Shown here: piece after piece, positions 43,199-53,902 of the stretch
Numbering within the stretch: position 1 is the stretch's first letter
Layout: each line of letters begins with the position of its first letter
DNA from: Roseburia sp. 1XD42-69
GTDB taxonomy: Bacteria > Bacillota > Clostridia > Lachnospirales > Lachnospiraceae
DNA length: 64,000 nucleotides
Reading direction: 5' to 3'
NCBI RefSeq assembly: GCF_003612565.1
Contig: NZ_RAZG01000001.1
Location: 1 to 64,000 of the forward strand
The notes under the pieces: model-generated
What the model saw: the letters and a program-made list of their open reading frames with translations, nothing else
The model's database searches: none
What the model was told of the DNA's origin: nothing
Program-made: the position numbers and the translations under genes

Positions 43199-45475
43199 TT
43201 ATGCTACTTTTCCCTCTAACATCATCCATGTGTTCCGTTTATTATGACTTGTACGAATACATTGCAAAAATGCTTGTGGTTCTGCCAACAGTAGACATCT
43301 TTTCTTTGCTCTTGTAAGCAGCGTATACAACATACAGTTATCCAAAAGTTGATGATGTGTGTTATCAATAATTCCAATCACAATCTTCCTACCGGCTCCC
43401 TGTAACTTATGTACGGTCATTGCATAAGCAAGATCCAAAGCTGTCAGTTCTTTCTTTGTATACTCAATCAATTTTTCTTTTCCAAAAATATCAGTATAGG
43501 TTACTACACAATATTCCTCTTTCTTTTTGCCATTCTGTCTCTCACTGATTTCTGTTATATATCCTATTTCTCCGTTGAACACATTCTTATCGTAATCATT
43601 TACTGTCTGCATCACTTTCGCACCCAATTTAAATGTCATCTCAAAACCAGATATACTTTGCAATACATCTCCTAGCAACTTCTCCTGAATTGTTTTATTC
43701 AGTTCATTTGTACTATTCAAGCAATCTTTTCTTCGTGGTACTGTAATAACAACATTATCAATCCCATCAGACTCTACCGATTTTAGAAATGTCTTAACTG
43801 CAATATCAAATAATGATTGCCTATTTGTACGGAACATATAATACATATCCTGTAACTCACCATGAATAATTCTCGGTTGTAACTTTTCAGTTATAGGGTT
43901 GATGTTTTCACGGATCAGATTTGCGTCTACAAGAATGCCAGACTTTTCAGCTTGTCTCATTGGCTTAACCAGTTTACTTACTACTGTATCATCAAACATT
44001 TCTATTAAATCAGAAAATACATTACCAAATCCTATTGGTGGCAACTGCTTATGATCTCCAGAAATAATAATTCTTGTATTATCATCAATGGCTTCTAACC
44101 AGTGTAGAAATAAACTGGCATTTACCATACTTCCCTCGTCAAGAAACGCAACGCTTGTAATCAAGTGATTATCCTTATTAAAATCAAACTTATTCAAACC
44201 TTTACATCCCAATGTCCTATGAATCGTCATAGCAGGAAATGATGTTGCTTCAGTGATTCTCTGTGCTGCCATAGCCGATAAAGCAGATGCCGTTAATGTA
44301 AATTGGTTTTCTGTATATGCTTTCACAATCGCTCTCATAATGGATGTCTTACCAGTACCAGCCTTCCCAGTTATTAAGCTGATTGTTCTATGCAGACTTT
44401 TATTGATTGTATCAAGCTGTTCTACTACATATTGGAATCCTTGTTCTTCTTCTGCATGTCTGATCGCCTGTTCTATTTTTTCATCAGAAATATTAATGTC
44501 CGTCTGTTTCTTAGACTTTTCAAGCAGTATATTATAAATCTGCATTTCGATATCGTGATAATATTTCAGCCCTACTCTATCTTCTGATATGTGTAAAAAC
44601 TCATTGTTTTCCAATAACCAATCCGTTTTATCGGCACACTCAGGAACACTATTACTTATTGCCGACTTTAGAATTTTAACTGAACACCAAGTATGACCAC
44701 TACTTTCTCCCAAATCTGTGAAATAGTATTTTATAAACGCAACCAATCTTTCAGTTGTATTTATGAGTTCTGGCTTCAATTTTAATGCCAAGTCATCGAC
44801 TTTCTTAAACCCAAGCCCATTAATTTTTGTAAGTATATAAGGATTTTCTTCTAATTGCTGTTTTAACAATGCCGGATTAGGTTCATCTGTTAGAAGTTTT
44901 TTAATCATCGTATATGTAACTCCTAATGGCTTTAACATTGTGATAATGTCTGAAATCAGATAATTATTGATGATCTTGTCCTTAATCCTGTTCCAAGTAA
45001 GTTCTCTAACTCCCTTTACTAAATCATAATCAATTTCTTTTAACGTGCCATTTGCCACATCATTTACTACATTTGGGTACACACTTATTAAATTCTCCGC
45101 AATCCAAGGTGAAATAATGGATTGCAGAAACATTAACTGTGACTCTTTTGTTTGTGGTATAAGAGCATATATGGCTATTGGTGTATACTGATGACCATAT
45201 GTTTTGTCATACTTATACCTAGCCTTTATCATATATTCTCCACCGACAACCAATTCCTGCATTTTGCCAGCCAAAGAACTAAACTTTTTATCTGGATCGA
45301 CTTCTTTACTATCTTCAAATGGTAAATCCATTTTTGTTTCTTTTGTATATTGAGGAATATCATCGTTTGTGTAAAAACCATATACGCCCCAAGTGGTATC
45401 TGAATTGTAGTATCGTTCATAAGTTATTACTGCTTTAAATTTCAAAATATCTTCATCGTTTTCAAACAAATTTAT
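43199..45475 (-). CDS. RecD2-type superfamily 1 DNA helicase
   Basis: About 758 residues. N-terminal OB-like region, helix-hairpin-helix (LTKINGLGFKKVDDLALKL), then SF1B helicase motifs: I GKAGTGKTSIMRAI, II FLDEGSMV, III GDHKQLPPIGFG, and TVHKLQGAGRKIVIG near the C-terminus. Likely a 5'-3' helicase in phage replication or repair. The upstream ORF boundary at 45511 lies in dnaE; AAAGGAG is 7 nt before an in-frame ATA (45473-45475) that overlaps the dnaE stop as ATAA, and is taken as the start. A TTG two codons later is 13 nt from the ribosome-binding site. Confidence 0.92.
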   Translation of the reverse strand: MNLFENDEDILKFKAVITYERYYNSDTTWGVYGFYTNDDIPQYTKETKMDLPFEDSKEVDPDKKFSSLAGKMQELVVGGEYMIKARYKYDKTYGHQYTPIAIYALIPQTKESQLMFLQSIISPWIAENLISVYPNVVNDVANGTLKEIDYDLVKGVRELTWNRIKDKIINNYLISDIITMLKPLGVTYTMIKKLLTDEPNPALLKQQLEENPYILTKINGLGFKKVDDLALKLKPELINTTERLVAFIKYYFTDLGESSGHTWCSVKILKSAISNSVPECADKTDWLLENNEFLHISEDRVGLKYYHDIEMQIYNILLEKSKKQTDINISDEKIEQAIRHAEEEQGFQYVVEQLDTINKSLHRTISLITGKAGTGKTSIMRAIVKAYTENQFTLTASALSAMAAQRITEATSFPAMTIHRTLGCKGLNKFDFNKDNHLITSVAFLDEGSMVNASLFLHWLEAIDDNTRIIISGDHKQLPPIGFGNVFSDLIEMFDDTVVSKLVKPMRQAEKSGILVDANLIRENINPITEKLQPRIIHGELQDMYYMFRTNRQSLFDIAVKTFLKSVESDGIDNVVITVPRRKDCLNSTNELNKTIQEKLLGDVLQSISGFEMTFKLGAKVMQTVNDYDKNVFNGEIGYITEISERQNGKKKEEYCVVTYTDIFGKEKLIEYTKKELTALDLAYAMTVHKLQGAGRKIVIGIIDNTHHQLLDNCMLYTLLTRAKKRCLLLAEPQAFLQCIRTSHNKRNTWMMLEGKVA

Positions 45476-48400
45476 ACTGCCACTCCTTTCTTCCTCATCT
45501 GATCCAACCAAGTATTATATGGTTTTACCTTCTCTACAAAAAAATGTTCTTCTCTCTTTCTTCCAAGTATTGCAAGACAATTTCCTTTCTTAATATCATC
45601 GCTATACTGTTTTAACTGGCTTGACCATATAGTTGCTTCAACAATACCAAATGGCGTATATAGGTCTAAATATGCAAATTGATTCCCGTTTTTATCTTTC
45701 TTCCTTTTAATATCAACTATGACACAAAATAATGTAGTCTTATCTCCGTCCTCTACCATATCCCAATCTGTTTTTGTATATTTGTAAGCATCTTTTAACG
45801 GGTCATTCGTCAGGAACATAGACAATGTATCAAATTCCCACATATATTCATCTTTTGCATATTTTTCTTGAAACTCTATCATGTGATTCTTATATTTTTG
45901 GTTCTGTTCTTCTATAAATAATTTCTCTTTTGCTTTGTTATAATCTATCAGTAATGCTTCCTTATTTACTTTTTTACCGTCCCTGTAATCATCAACATTC
46001 AATCCAAAAGGTATAAGTTTTGAATATGGAGATGGCAATGTAGTTACTGGCTTATATTCTTTTCTTTCAAAAAGTCTATTTGCATATTTCTTCAAAGAAA
46101 GCATTTTATCTTTTGTTGGAATAGCACCAGCTTTAATTAGTGTAATGATTGCTGTCTTATCAGCAACTTTCTCAATAAAAACATTCATACTCTGATATGG
46201 TCTATTTTCAATAATCTTATCAACAATAGACTCGCCAAGACCTTTTACAGCCAATAATCCAAACAAAATCTCATTATTTTCTGGTAGGGCAGTAAACTCA
46301 ATATCTGATTTATTAACATTTGGTGGAGACACTTTGATACCCAATCTCTTGCAGTCGTTGATTACGATACTAATTTTCTGTACCTTGTCGCTTTTAGATG
46401 TAAGTAGTGCTGCCATAAAATAAATTGTGTAGTGAGTTTTCAAATATGCAGTAAGATAAGATAATAGACCATATGCAACAGCGTGACCACGATTAAAACA
46501 ATATTCTGCCTGTTTTAGCATTAACTGCCAAATCTCAATCAACTGTTCATTGTTCCATCCTTTTTGAGTAAGACCAGCTCTGAAATCTACTTCAAGCTGT
46601 TCCATTACTTCTTTCTTTTTCTTACCGATAGCTCTTCTTGCATTATCAACCTGTTCTTCTGGGAACCCTGCGTGTCTGAATAATTGCAATGCCTGTTCCT
46701 GATACAGCAATATATAATGTGTTTTTCCAAACAACTCTCTTAAATCTTCATGCAAAACGCTTACATTTTCTGGATTTAGTTTATTTTGACAATATGTTGG
46801 AAAACTCTCTTTTGTTCCTGGACGATTGGCTGCATTGACAACAATAACATCCTCTACGTTATCCGCTTTTGCTTCAATACACATTCGTCTTCCTTCTGCC
46901 GATTCCATCTGAAAGATACCAACTGTATTGCCATTCTTATATACTTTTTCAAAAACTTCTTTATCTTCTAAATTCAAATGGTTAATATCAACATCATCCC
47001 ATGTAATACCAGCCATTTTTAGCGTGTCATCAACAATATCAAGAGTCTCCAGACCAAGATAGTCCATCTTGACAAGCCCCAAATCATCCATAGCATTATG
47101 CATCTCTAACTCGATCATAATATTTTTTTCAGAATCATAACATAATGGACAATAATCTGTAACTGGAGTAGGTGTTATAAGTGTTCCTGCTGCGTGTCTT
47201 CCCATTGACTTAGGTAAACCCTCAACATCCATGACATACTTGAACCAAAGTGGGAACTTTTCATATACTTCTTTCAACTTTTCATTCTTATTGAGAATAT
47301 CTTTGAGCAGAACGTCTTTCTCTTCCTCTTCTCCTAAATCATTTAGCGTCATGATTGTAGGGATCATCTTTGCAACTTCGTCACGCAATTTATACGGAAT
47401 CTGTTTGTAGTATGGGGAATAGTCTTTCTCATCCAATACCTTTCCAATATCACGAATTGCAACTTTTGTACTTAGTGTATTGAATGTAGCAATAGGAGCC
47501 ACGTTTTCTTTCCCAAATAACTCCTCAGATATTTCAACCATTTCTTTTCTTCTTCGCTTTGATATGTCCCAGTCGAAATCTGCCATAGATTTTCTGCCAA
47601 GATTTGCGAAACGTGAAAAGTCTAAATCCCATCTAACACTGTCTATCTGTGTCACATTCAACATAAATAGGCATAAACAGTTTGCTCCTGAACCTCTGGA
47701 ATACCCCAATGGTATTTTTCTTTTTCTTGCCTCTTTTGCAAGCATATACAGCATAATAAAATAATCCGTATAGTCAACTGCATATAATACTGGCAGTTCT
47801 GTTTCAAGCCTTTGTCTTCTTATCTCCTGATCTTCCTTAGACATATGACCAAATTTTTCATCAAAGGTTTTGAATACCAAATATCTCAAATATTCTTCGT
47901 GATTATCATAGCCATTTTCAATATTTATTTTTGGCATGATGTTACCTTTATTCAGACCAATATCAATGTTTTCAATAATGTCTGTTATATTTACAGACTC
48001 TTCAATGCCTTTTCTTATAATGTCTTCAGAAAATTGGTCAGATAACTTTTCGTATATCTCATTCTCAGTCTGTAAATAGCAGTCTGTATAACTTTCTCCT
48101 ACTTCTCTCCCTTCCCCTATTTCAACAAACATTGCGTGTGATTCTTTGAAGGAATCACTTAACATATGTGCGTCTGTCGTAATCGTATATGGCAGATTGT
48201 GTTTCTGTGAGAAATCATAAATCAGTTGATTTGCATTTGCCTGATCTTCTGTATTATGTGATTGAAGTTCGCAAACGACATAATCAAATGTATTTTTCAG
48301 TTTATTAATATATTGTTCTGATTCTTCATATTTGTCATTTACAAGGTATCTACTCAACCGCCCAGCTTGACAAGCTGTTAAGCAGATAATACCTTTCCCA

Positions 48401-48789
48401 AGACCATTTTCTTGTATATACTTAATATCAATTCTTGGTTTCTTATAAAGACCTTCTGTTCTTGATGCAGATGTGATTTTGATAAGGTTTTTATATCCTT
48501 CCTGAGTCCTTGCAAGTAAAATTAAATGATAGCGTGGCTGAGTGTACTCTTTTGTATCTGCCTTTTCCCACATATCATCTACTTCATAAATCTCATTTCC
48601 GATTATGGGTTTGATATTATATTTATTGCACTCTTTAACAAAATCTACAAATGAAGCCATACTTCCATGATCCGTTATAGCCACAGCCTTCATACCATTT
48701 TCACTTGCAAATTTAACTGCTTCTTCAACAGTCAATATAGAATCTAACAAAGAACCTTTAGTTGTATGTATATGTAAATGTGTAAACAA
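45472..48789 (-). CDS. dnaE: DnaE-type DNA polymerase III alpha subunit
   Basis: 1105 residues with a TTG start 5-6 nt after AGGTG. Order: PHP domain (HLHIHTTKGSLLDS, ITDHGSMAS), C-family polymerase palm/fingers (YSRGSGANCLCLFML, MADFDWDIS with catalytic acidic residues, VKMDYLGLETLDIV), helix-hairpin-helix (LLAVKGLGESIVDKII), and OB-fold (FAYLDLYTPFGIVEATIW). It should be the element's own replicative polymerase. SPbeta-like phages carry such an enzyme (YorL). Confidence 0.95.
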   Translation of the reverse strand: MFTHLHIHTTKGSLLDSILTVEEAVKFASENGMKAVAITDHGSMASFVDFVKECNKYNIKPIIGNEIYEVDDMWEKADTKEYTQPRYHLILLARTQEGYKNLIKITSASRTEGLYKKPRIDIKYIQENGLGKGIICLTACQAGRLSRYLVNDKYEESEQYINKLKNTFDYVVCELQSHNTEDQANANQLIYDFSQKHNLPYTITTDAHMLSDSFKESHAMFVEIGEGREVGESYTDCYLQTENEIYEKLSDQFSEDIIRKGIEESVNITDIIENIDIGLNKGNIMPKINIENGYDNHEEYLRYLVFKTFDEKFGHMSKEDQEIRRQRLETELPVLYAVDYTDYFIMLYMLAKEARKRKIPLGYSRGSGANCLCLFMLNVTQIDSVRWDLDFSRFANLGRKSMADFDWDISKRRRKEMVEISEELFGKENVAPIATFNTLSTKVAIRDIGKVLDEKDYSPYYKQIPYKLRDEVAKMIPTIMTLNDLGEEEEKDVLLKDILNKNEKLKEVYEKFPLWFKYVMDVEGLPKSMGRHAAGTLITPTPVTDYCPLCYDSEKNIMIELEMHNAMDDLGLVKMDYLGLETLDIVDDTLKMAGITWDDVDINHLNLEDKEVFEKVYKNGNTVGIFQMESAEGRRMCIEAKADNVEDVIVVNAANRPGTKESFPTYCQNKLNPENVSVLHEDLRELFGKTHYILLYQEQALQLFRHAGFPEEQVDNARRAIGKKKKEVMEQLEVDFRAGLTQKGWNNEQLIEIWQLMLKQAEYCFNRGHAVAYGLLSYLTAYLKTHYTIYFMAALLTSKSDKVQKISIVINDCKRLGIKVSPPNVNKSDIEFTALPENNEILFGLLAVKGLGESIVDKIIENRPYQSMNVFIEKVADKTAIITLIKAGAIPTKDKMLSLKKYANRLFERKEYKPVTTLPSPYSKLIPFGLNVDDYRDGKKVNKEALLIDYNKAKEKLFIEEQNQKYKNHMIEFQEKYAKDEYMWEFDTLSMFLTNDPLKDAYKYTKTDWDMVEDGDKTTLFCVIVDIKRKKDKNGNQFAYLDLYTPFGIVEATIWSSQLKQYSDDIKKGNCLAILGRKREEHFFVEKVKPYNTWLDQMRKKGVAV

Positions 48790-48797
48790 TCAATCAC

Positions 48798-50567
48798 CTA
48801 CCATTCTTCATCGTCATCTGAATTATTTGTGCTAACTACAACCACATCTTCAATAATTATTTGTGGTGTTCTAACTCCTTTATATTCGTTAATTGATGGT
48901 TTTCCTACAATGTCAAAGACAACACTATCATTCTCATCCCATGCATTTTGTAGCCAGTCATACAGTTGATTTCCTTCTTTACACTTAAACTGAATATATT
49001 TAATCTCATCAATCAAAAAACTGATAGTGTCTTCATTCTTGCCGAATATCTCAAATTGTTCTTTTGTAAGGCTGATATTTTCAATGGCAAGCATCGGCTC
49101 TTCGATACCTTGTCCAATAATATCTTCAAACCTAGCCAAATCAGTAATAATTTTTATAGAAACATCATCAATATCCATAATAAAATCAACTCGATAAGTA
49201 GAATCATATTCAACATCTTGCAGGATATCATTTAATCTGTTCAATGCTTCTTCTTTCTTATCTATTTCTAAGTCAACAATGCCAAAAGCATTAGCATGAC
49301 CTCTTCCGTCTAAAATGTTAGTGCTGTTTACAATATCTTTAAAACTGTCAATAGGACTGTGATCAATATTTCTAGCACTCCCACCATATGTAATCTTTCC
49401 TGTTTTTTTATCTAAAAACTTGTTCAGTAAAATACATGGTTTATTAAACATTTCTGCAATTTTAATAGCAACAACGCCTGTCAAGCCATTATCCAGAATA
49501 TCAGAAGTATCAATCATAACTACCTTGTCTTCTTTTGAAATGTTCTGCGCAATCTCTGCAATTTGTGATACACATTTTTCTTTTTGCTTATCTTGTCTAC
49601 TTTTTGCATTCTTGCAAAGTCTGGCTGCTCTATCATATATACTTTCCTGTATTGTTTCAGCAGGTTTATCTTTAGTGGCACGTTTCTTATATTCAAAAAA
49701 CTCATCCTGTTCAATAAATGCTCTAAATAGTAATTCTTTTTCCTCTGGGGAACCGATTCTAATCATCCCATTTAAGATAGGTGTAATATACCACTGTACG
49801 TTATGCACATTGATTTTGCCACTCATACTATAATCCTGTGCATCTATAAGAGCTTTAAAACACTTATTTTGAATATTTAATAACCCCATGTCTGTTAAAT
49901 AGCATGTTTCAAAAGAACGCATATCCATTACATCACTGATATTCGCCAATGCGCACAAATCTAAATAATCATCTGCAAATTCATTCCAATTTTCTTCATC
50001 CAATGCTTGAAGGAAACGATATACAACTCCAGCTCCGCACAAATTTTTATTGGAATAATCATTGCTCATTTGATTATTGACAATCAGTGCATATGGATTA
50101 TTTTCTTCCTTTTCATGGTGATCTAAAATCAAAATATCAATACCACTCCCAGATAATTCTTTACACCGCTCATTATCATTTGTTCCTGCATCTGGAATAA
50201 TCAATAACTGTATATCTTTAGGAATGACTACATCGTCTGATAACCCATGTGCCTTTGCTCTTCCATGCAATATATAACCAACAGGATATTTACTATCCAT
50301 TTGTTTGATGTATAAATACATCATTGCTGCAGAACAAAATCCGTCTGGATCTTCATCCACCAATATTCCAATTTTATCTTTTTGATTAAAATGTTTCATA
50401 AAGAGATTAACTGCTTCTTCAATATTGTCTAAGTTTTGATATGGCTCAACGACATTCTCGTCTAAATTCAAATATCTATTATAATCATTTATCCCTCTAT
50501 TTTTAAGAACTTCCTTTAAAACATTGGAAGTATCATTGTTTCCGTTTTCATATAATTTGTACTGCAA
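48798..50567 (-). CDS. recJ: RecJ-type single-strand DNA exonuclease (DHH family)
   Basis: 589 residues with a TTG start 7 nt after GAGG. DHH motifs: DEDPDGFCSAA (motif I), LIIPDAGTND, ILDHHEKEENNPYALIVNNQ (DHH), LCGAGVVYRFL; DHHA1 with GGSARN and GRGHANAFG. A 5'-3' single-strand exonuclease, here in an operon with polymerase, primase and helicase as in SPbeta (YorK). Probable roles are end processing and recombination in replication. Confidence 0.92.
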   Translation of the reverse strand: MQYKLYENGNNDTSNVLKEVLKNRGINDYNRYLNLDENVVEPYQNLDNIEEAVNLFMKHFNQKDKIGILVDEDPDGFCSAAMMYLYIKQMDSKYPVGYILHGRAKAHGLSDDVVIPKDIQLLIIPDAGTNDNERCKELSGSGIDILILDHHEKEENNPYALIVNNQMSNDYSNKNLCGAGVVYRFLQALDEENWNEFADDYLDLCALANISDVMDMRSFETCYLTDMGLLNIQNKCFKALIDAQDYSMSGKINVHNVQWYITPILNGMIRIGSPEEKELLFRAFIEQDEFFEYKKRATKDKPAETIQESIYDRAARLCKNAKSRQDKQKEKCVSQIAEIAQNISKEDKVVMIDTSDILDNGLTGVVAIKIAEMFNKPCILLNKFLDKKTGKITYGGSARNIDHSPIDSFKDIVNSTNILDGRGHANAFGIVDLEIDKKEEALNRLNDILQDVEYDSTYRVDFIMDIDDVSIKIITDLARFEDIIGQGIEEPMLAIENISLTKEQFEIFGKNEDTISFLIDEIKYIQFKCKEGNQLYDWLQNAWDENDSVVFDIVGKPSINEYKGVRTPQIIIEDVVVVSTNNSDDDEEW

Positions 50568-50579
50568 GTTTGTACCTCT

Positions 50580-51605
50580 CTATCTTAATTTATAAATATT
50601 ATGTTCTACCATATACTGCCATTTTGTAGGTTTATCCGAAGGTGACTCATGATCACCTAAAATATTGTCTTCATCAAACATATAAAAAAGCGGTACTCCA
50701 TCTGGAAACCTGTCTGCCAATTTCTCTAATTCTTCTTTAGTCACATCCTTGTCAAAACAAAGTATAATGTCAATGCCAAGCCTAACCAACATATCAATTT
50801 GACATTGTGATAATTCCTTTCCTCCGGTTCCTCCACTATTTCTATAACCATAACTCCATAACTGATGTGTAAATTTTTCTGATTCTCCTACATAAATTTT
50901 TCCTGATGATTTTATATAATCAATAGTTTTGTATAATCCATAAATAATCTTTGATTTTGCACATGGTTCTAAATAAATATATTTGTTCTCACTATCAGGA
51001 ACCTCTCTATAAAAATACCTACCTTTTATACCAACTAAGTCTCCTAATTCCGAGCGGATGGGAATTGTGTATCTATTGCTTTCTTCATCAAAACCTATTT
51101 CAAATTCTTTTTGGGTAGAATAATCTATGTTGTCTTCACAAAACAAATCATTGACATATCCCTTATAATAAGAAAGTACATTCTCATTAATTGGTTTTAA
51201 TGGTTTTTCTTTTTCTATACTTGTATTAGAACACATGTCATCAATCATCTTTAAGATTTTAAAACTTTCTGGAATATCTTCTTCAAAATCATGATAATAA
51301 GACATTCCAATTTCGTCACATATAAACTGTAGTCCTTTAGGAAAAGTTAAATCCTTCGTATAGCAAACCAAATCAATAATATCCGTTTTTCTATTGGTTT
51401 TAACCATTTGCCTTGTGTAGTTCTGACACATTAAATATTCGCTGTTATATAGAACAACTGCTCCATTGTTATCTCCTGTTGCGTTTGCACAAGTCCAATA
51501 ATCATTTGAAGCATGATATTTGATATGGTGGCAACCAATGGATTCTAGGATTTGCTCAACATATCGGTTTTCATATATGTAATTTTTTAATTCTTTTACA
51601 TCCAA
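50580..51605 (-). CDS. dnaG: DnaG-type primase (TOPRIM)
   Basis: 341 residues, TTG start after GGAGGG. The N-terminal domain has a Cys/His-containing DnaG-like pattern (IGCHHIKYHASNDYWTCANA, MCQNYTRQMV), followed by TOPRIM: KIYVGESEKFTHQLWS holds the catalytic Glu, and ILCFDKDVTKEELEKL the D-x-D. No C-terminal helicase-interaction domain is present, so it is shorter than cellular DnaG. Makes RNA primers; adjacent to the helicase gene. Confidence 0.88.
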   Translation of the reverse strand: MDVKELKNYIYENRYVEQILESIGCHHIKYHASNDYWTCANATGDNNGAVVLYNSEYLMCQNYTRQMVKTNRKTDIIDLVCYTKDLTFPKGLQFICDEIGMSYYHDFEEDIPESFKILKMIDDMCSNTSIEKEKPLKPINENVLSYYKGYVNDLFCEDNIDYSTQKEFEIGFDEESNRYTIPIRSELGDLVGIKGRYFYREVPDSENKYIYLEPCAKSKIIYGLYKTIDYIKSSGKIYVGESEKFTHQLWSYGYRNSGGTGGKELSQCQIDMLVRLGIDIILCFDKDVTKEELEKLADRFPDGVPLFYMFDEDNILGDHESPSDKPTKWQYMVEHNIYKLR

Positions 51606-51620
51606 GTGCCACCCTCCAAA

Positions 51621-53168
51621 TTATTCTGTACTTTTATGTTTTTTAATGATATAACCTACATTTCTCCAAATATTAAAATTGAGATCTATTTCAAATAACA
51701 TAACTTTGTCTTTACTGCCAGCCCTGTTTTTATCAGGTTTAATACAAAAATATTGCTTTTTTAAGTCTAAATCTTCTGTAATTGGTTCTCCCCAGCTATC
51801 ATTTTCTGCGACCATTTGATATTTGTGATATTCATCTTTATTCAGCTTTTTCCCAATATTTAAGATGTCAGCAACGTGCTTTATCTGTTTAGCATTTGCA
51901 ATATTGTTACTGCTTAGACTAAAAATATCTGTAAACACAGTATCATCACTTAACTGGAACACTGCATAACCACTCATTCTTAATTCTTTTGTCAATTCTT
52001 TCAGTCTAGTAGCAAACTGTTTTATTTGTGACCAATCATCTGTGTTATATCCTTTTAATGTGTCATATCCATAATATTTGATGTTTTGAACCATCTTTGC
52101 TTTACGCAATTCAAACTCAATCTGCTCTGGACTGTAATCATTACCAACATCTTTAAATAGCACTTTACCTTTGCGGTCAGAACTGTCAATCCATTCCGTT
52201 ACAGTTTTTACTTGCCAATATTCATCTGATTCTGCCTGGACTCTTTTTATATATTCTTCATTAGATTCTGTGTAGATACCAAAATCATCTATTTTTCTTC
52301 TGATGATTTCTCCCTTTTTGTCGTGATATACACCAAGAACAATTTCCTTTTCTGGCTTTTCAAGCACTACACCATGTAAATCCTGAAATTCCTTATTGTT
52401 AATAACAGTAGTAATCAAACAACTACGCAAATCTTCCTCATCCATTTCATTACTCATAAGGAAAAAGTTTTCGTTCTGCACAAGTGCAACATATGCTGCC
52501 AATAATACCAGTTTTCTTGTTTTACCTTCATTCGATAAGAAACCCTCAAATAATAATTTTGTATCTCTCATACCAAGAAAATACTCATTATACATGTACC
52601 ACGGGAAAGGTAACCCGAAATTAGGTTTTTCAAGATACTTATCAATCTGTACTGTATTATTATCTGTAAGCTCTACTGCCTCCTCTCCTGCGTTTATAAC
52701 TGTATGAATCTTGTCTGCTTTTGTACGGATGATCCTATATATATCATTTGGTGACATCTTATCGAAATTTTTATGAGCTAATATCTTTTCGACAGGAAAA
52801 CCATTTCTTCCATATTCCCTTACAAGAGAATACTTTTTAACTGTATCAAAATAGTTTTTACAGTCATTTTCATCAGCCAAATTCATATATTGCTGTATAG
52901 TTTTCCAGCCTTTATATTGCTTATATGTACTTAATCTTTCTGGATTTTGGCTCATGAAGACATTCATCTTTGTCTCATCTACTGTCTGTGAAAAAGTCAG
53001 ATAATACGTTTCAAAACAATCATAAAAGAACTTTACTGCTGGATCAGAGAAGTCATATTTACTTCTCATAAAATTGCCATAATTAACAAATGAATCAGGG
53101 TCTTTTAGTAGTGCGCCCACGAAGCATATCTCAGCTTGGATATTTGCAGCACTATGTTCTTCTGCCAA
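51621..53168 (-). CDS. dnaB: DnaB-type replicative helicase
   Basis: 515 residues, TTG start after GGTGGTG. N-terminal DnaB domain (residues 1-100, AEICFVGALLKDPDSFVNYG); RecA-like domain with a Walker A-like GFLSNEGKTRK, LMSNEMDEEDLRSCLITTVI, YYGYDTLKGYNTDDWSQIKQ and KPDKNRAGSKDKVMLFEID with the arginine finger near the C-terminus. Hexameric helicase at the fork. A loader is not obvious; the next gene is a candidate. Confidence 0.88.
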   Translation of the reverse strand: MAEEHSAANIQAEICFVGALLKDPDSFVNYGNFMRSKYDFSDPAVKFFYDCFETYYLTFSQTVDETKMNVFMSQNPERLSTYKQYKGWKTIQQYMNLADENDCKNYFDTVKKYSLVREYGRNGFPVEKILAHKNFDKMSPNDIYRIIRTKADKIHTVINAGEEAVELTDNNTVQIDKYLEKPNFGLPFPWYMYNEYFLGMRDTKLLFEGFLSNEGKTRKLVLLAAYVALVQNENFFLMSNEMDEEDLRSCLITTVINNKEFQDLHGVVLEKPEKEIVLGVYHDKKGEIIRRKIDDFGIYTESNEEYIKRVQAESDEYWQVKTVTEWIDSSDRKGKVLFKDVGNDYSPEQIEFELRKAKMVQNIKYYGYDTLKGYNTDDWSQIKQFATRLKELTKELRMSGYAVFQLSDDTVFTDIFSLSSNNIANAKQIKHVADILNIGKKLNKDEYHKYQMVAENDSWGEPITEDLDLKKQYFCIKPDKNRAGSKDKVMLFEIDLNFNIWRNVGYIIKKHKSTE

Positions 53169-53185
53169 TCAATTATCACCACCAA

Positions 53186-53875
53186 TCATCCGAAAATATC
53201 ATCAACTAAAGCAGATATATCATCTGGATCATTTTTTTCTGGTTTATTTGATGTATATCCAATACTTTTACCAACAATATTTTCGCTTTTTTCTATTTCT
53301 TTTTCTGCCTCTATAATTCTTTGCTTTTCAAGCCATCTTAAATAGCTATCATATTTATTAATCAAAATTGACAAGTCATAATTGATACGTTTATCAGAAC
53401 TCATTACAAGTCCTTTTGTTTTGTTCCTATCTGCAATACCATTTAACATATCAATCTTTCTTTTCCACATATCAAGTAAATGCTCTGGTGGTATTCCAAC
53501 AGACATGCCTTTAAATGTACCATTATATATATCACTTAACTTTTGCCATACGGTTGTTGGTACAATCGTGACATCATACGAATCCTTTATAAACTCAAAT
53601 ACATTTTCTTTTGTAATAGCTAAGCTTAAATGTTTATAAGATTCTTTTCTTATTTGATCTAAATGATCCAGAACCCATGTCCATTTCTGCGAAACATCTT
53701 CTCTCTTCATTTGTGAGCGTTTGTTGCACATATTGATAAAGCAACTACTATGATATGTTTTTTTATCATAGTAGATTGCATCGTCAATATCATTATGGCT
53801 TATGTAAAAGTATTCCTCGCAACATCCGCATTTTCTTCTTATTCCAACATGTTGATTATCTTTTATATACCGCAT
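53186..53875 (-). CDS. Zinc-ribbon hypothetical protein next to the helicase
   Basis: 229 residues. The N-terminal 55 residues contain a probable zinc site (CGCCEEYFYISHNDID, KTYHSSCFINMC), the middle is mixed, and the C-terminus is a long helix with an acidic tail (PDDISALVDDIFG). By position it corresponds to the small gene between helicase and ATPase in SPbeta-like phages. Helicase loader or primosome factor is a reasonable guess, not demonstrated. Confidence 0.65.
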   Translation of the reverse strand: MRYIKDNQHVGIRRKCGCCEEYFYISHNDIDDAIYYDKKTYHSSCFINMCNKRSQMKREDVSQKWTWVLDHLDQIRKESYKHLSLAITKENVFEFIKDSYDVTIVPTTVWQKLSDIYNGTFKGMSVGIPPEHLLDMWKRKIDMLNGIADRNKTKGLVMSSDKRINYDLSILINKYDSYLRWLEKQRIIEAEKEIEKSENIVGKSIGYTSNKPEKNDPDDISALVDDIFG

Positions 53876-53902
53876 TAGTCCACCTTTACATAAGAAAATT
53901 GA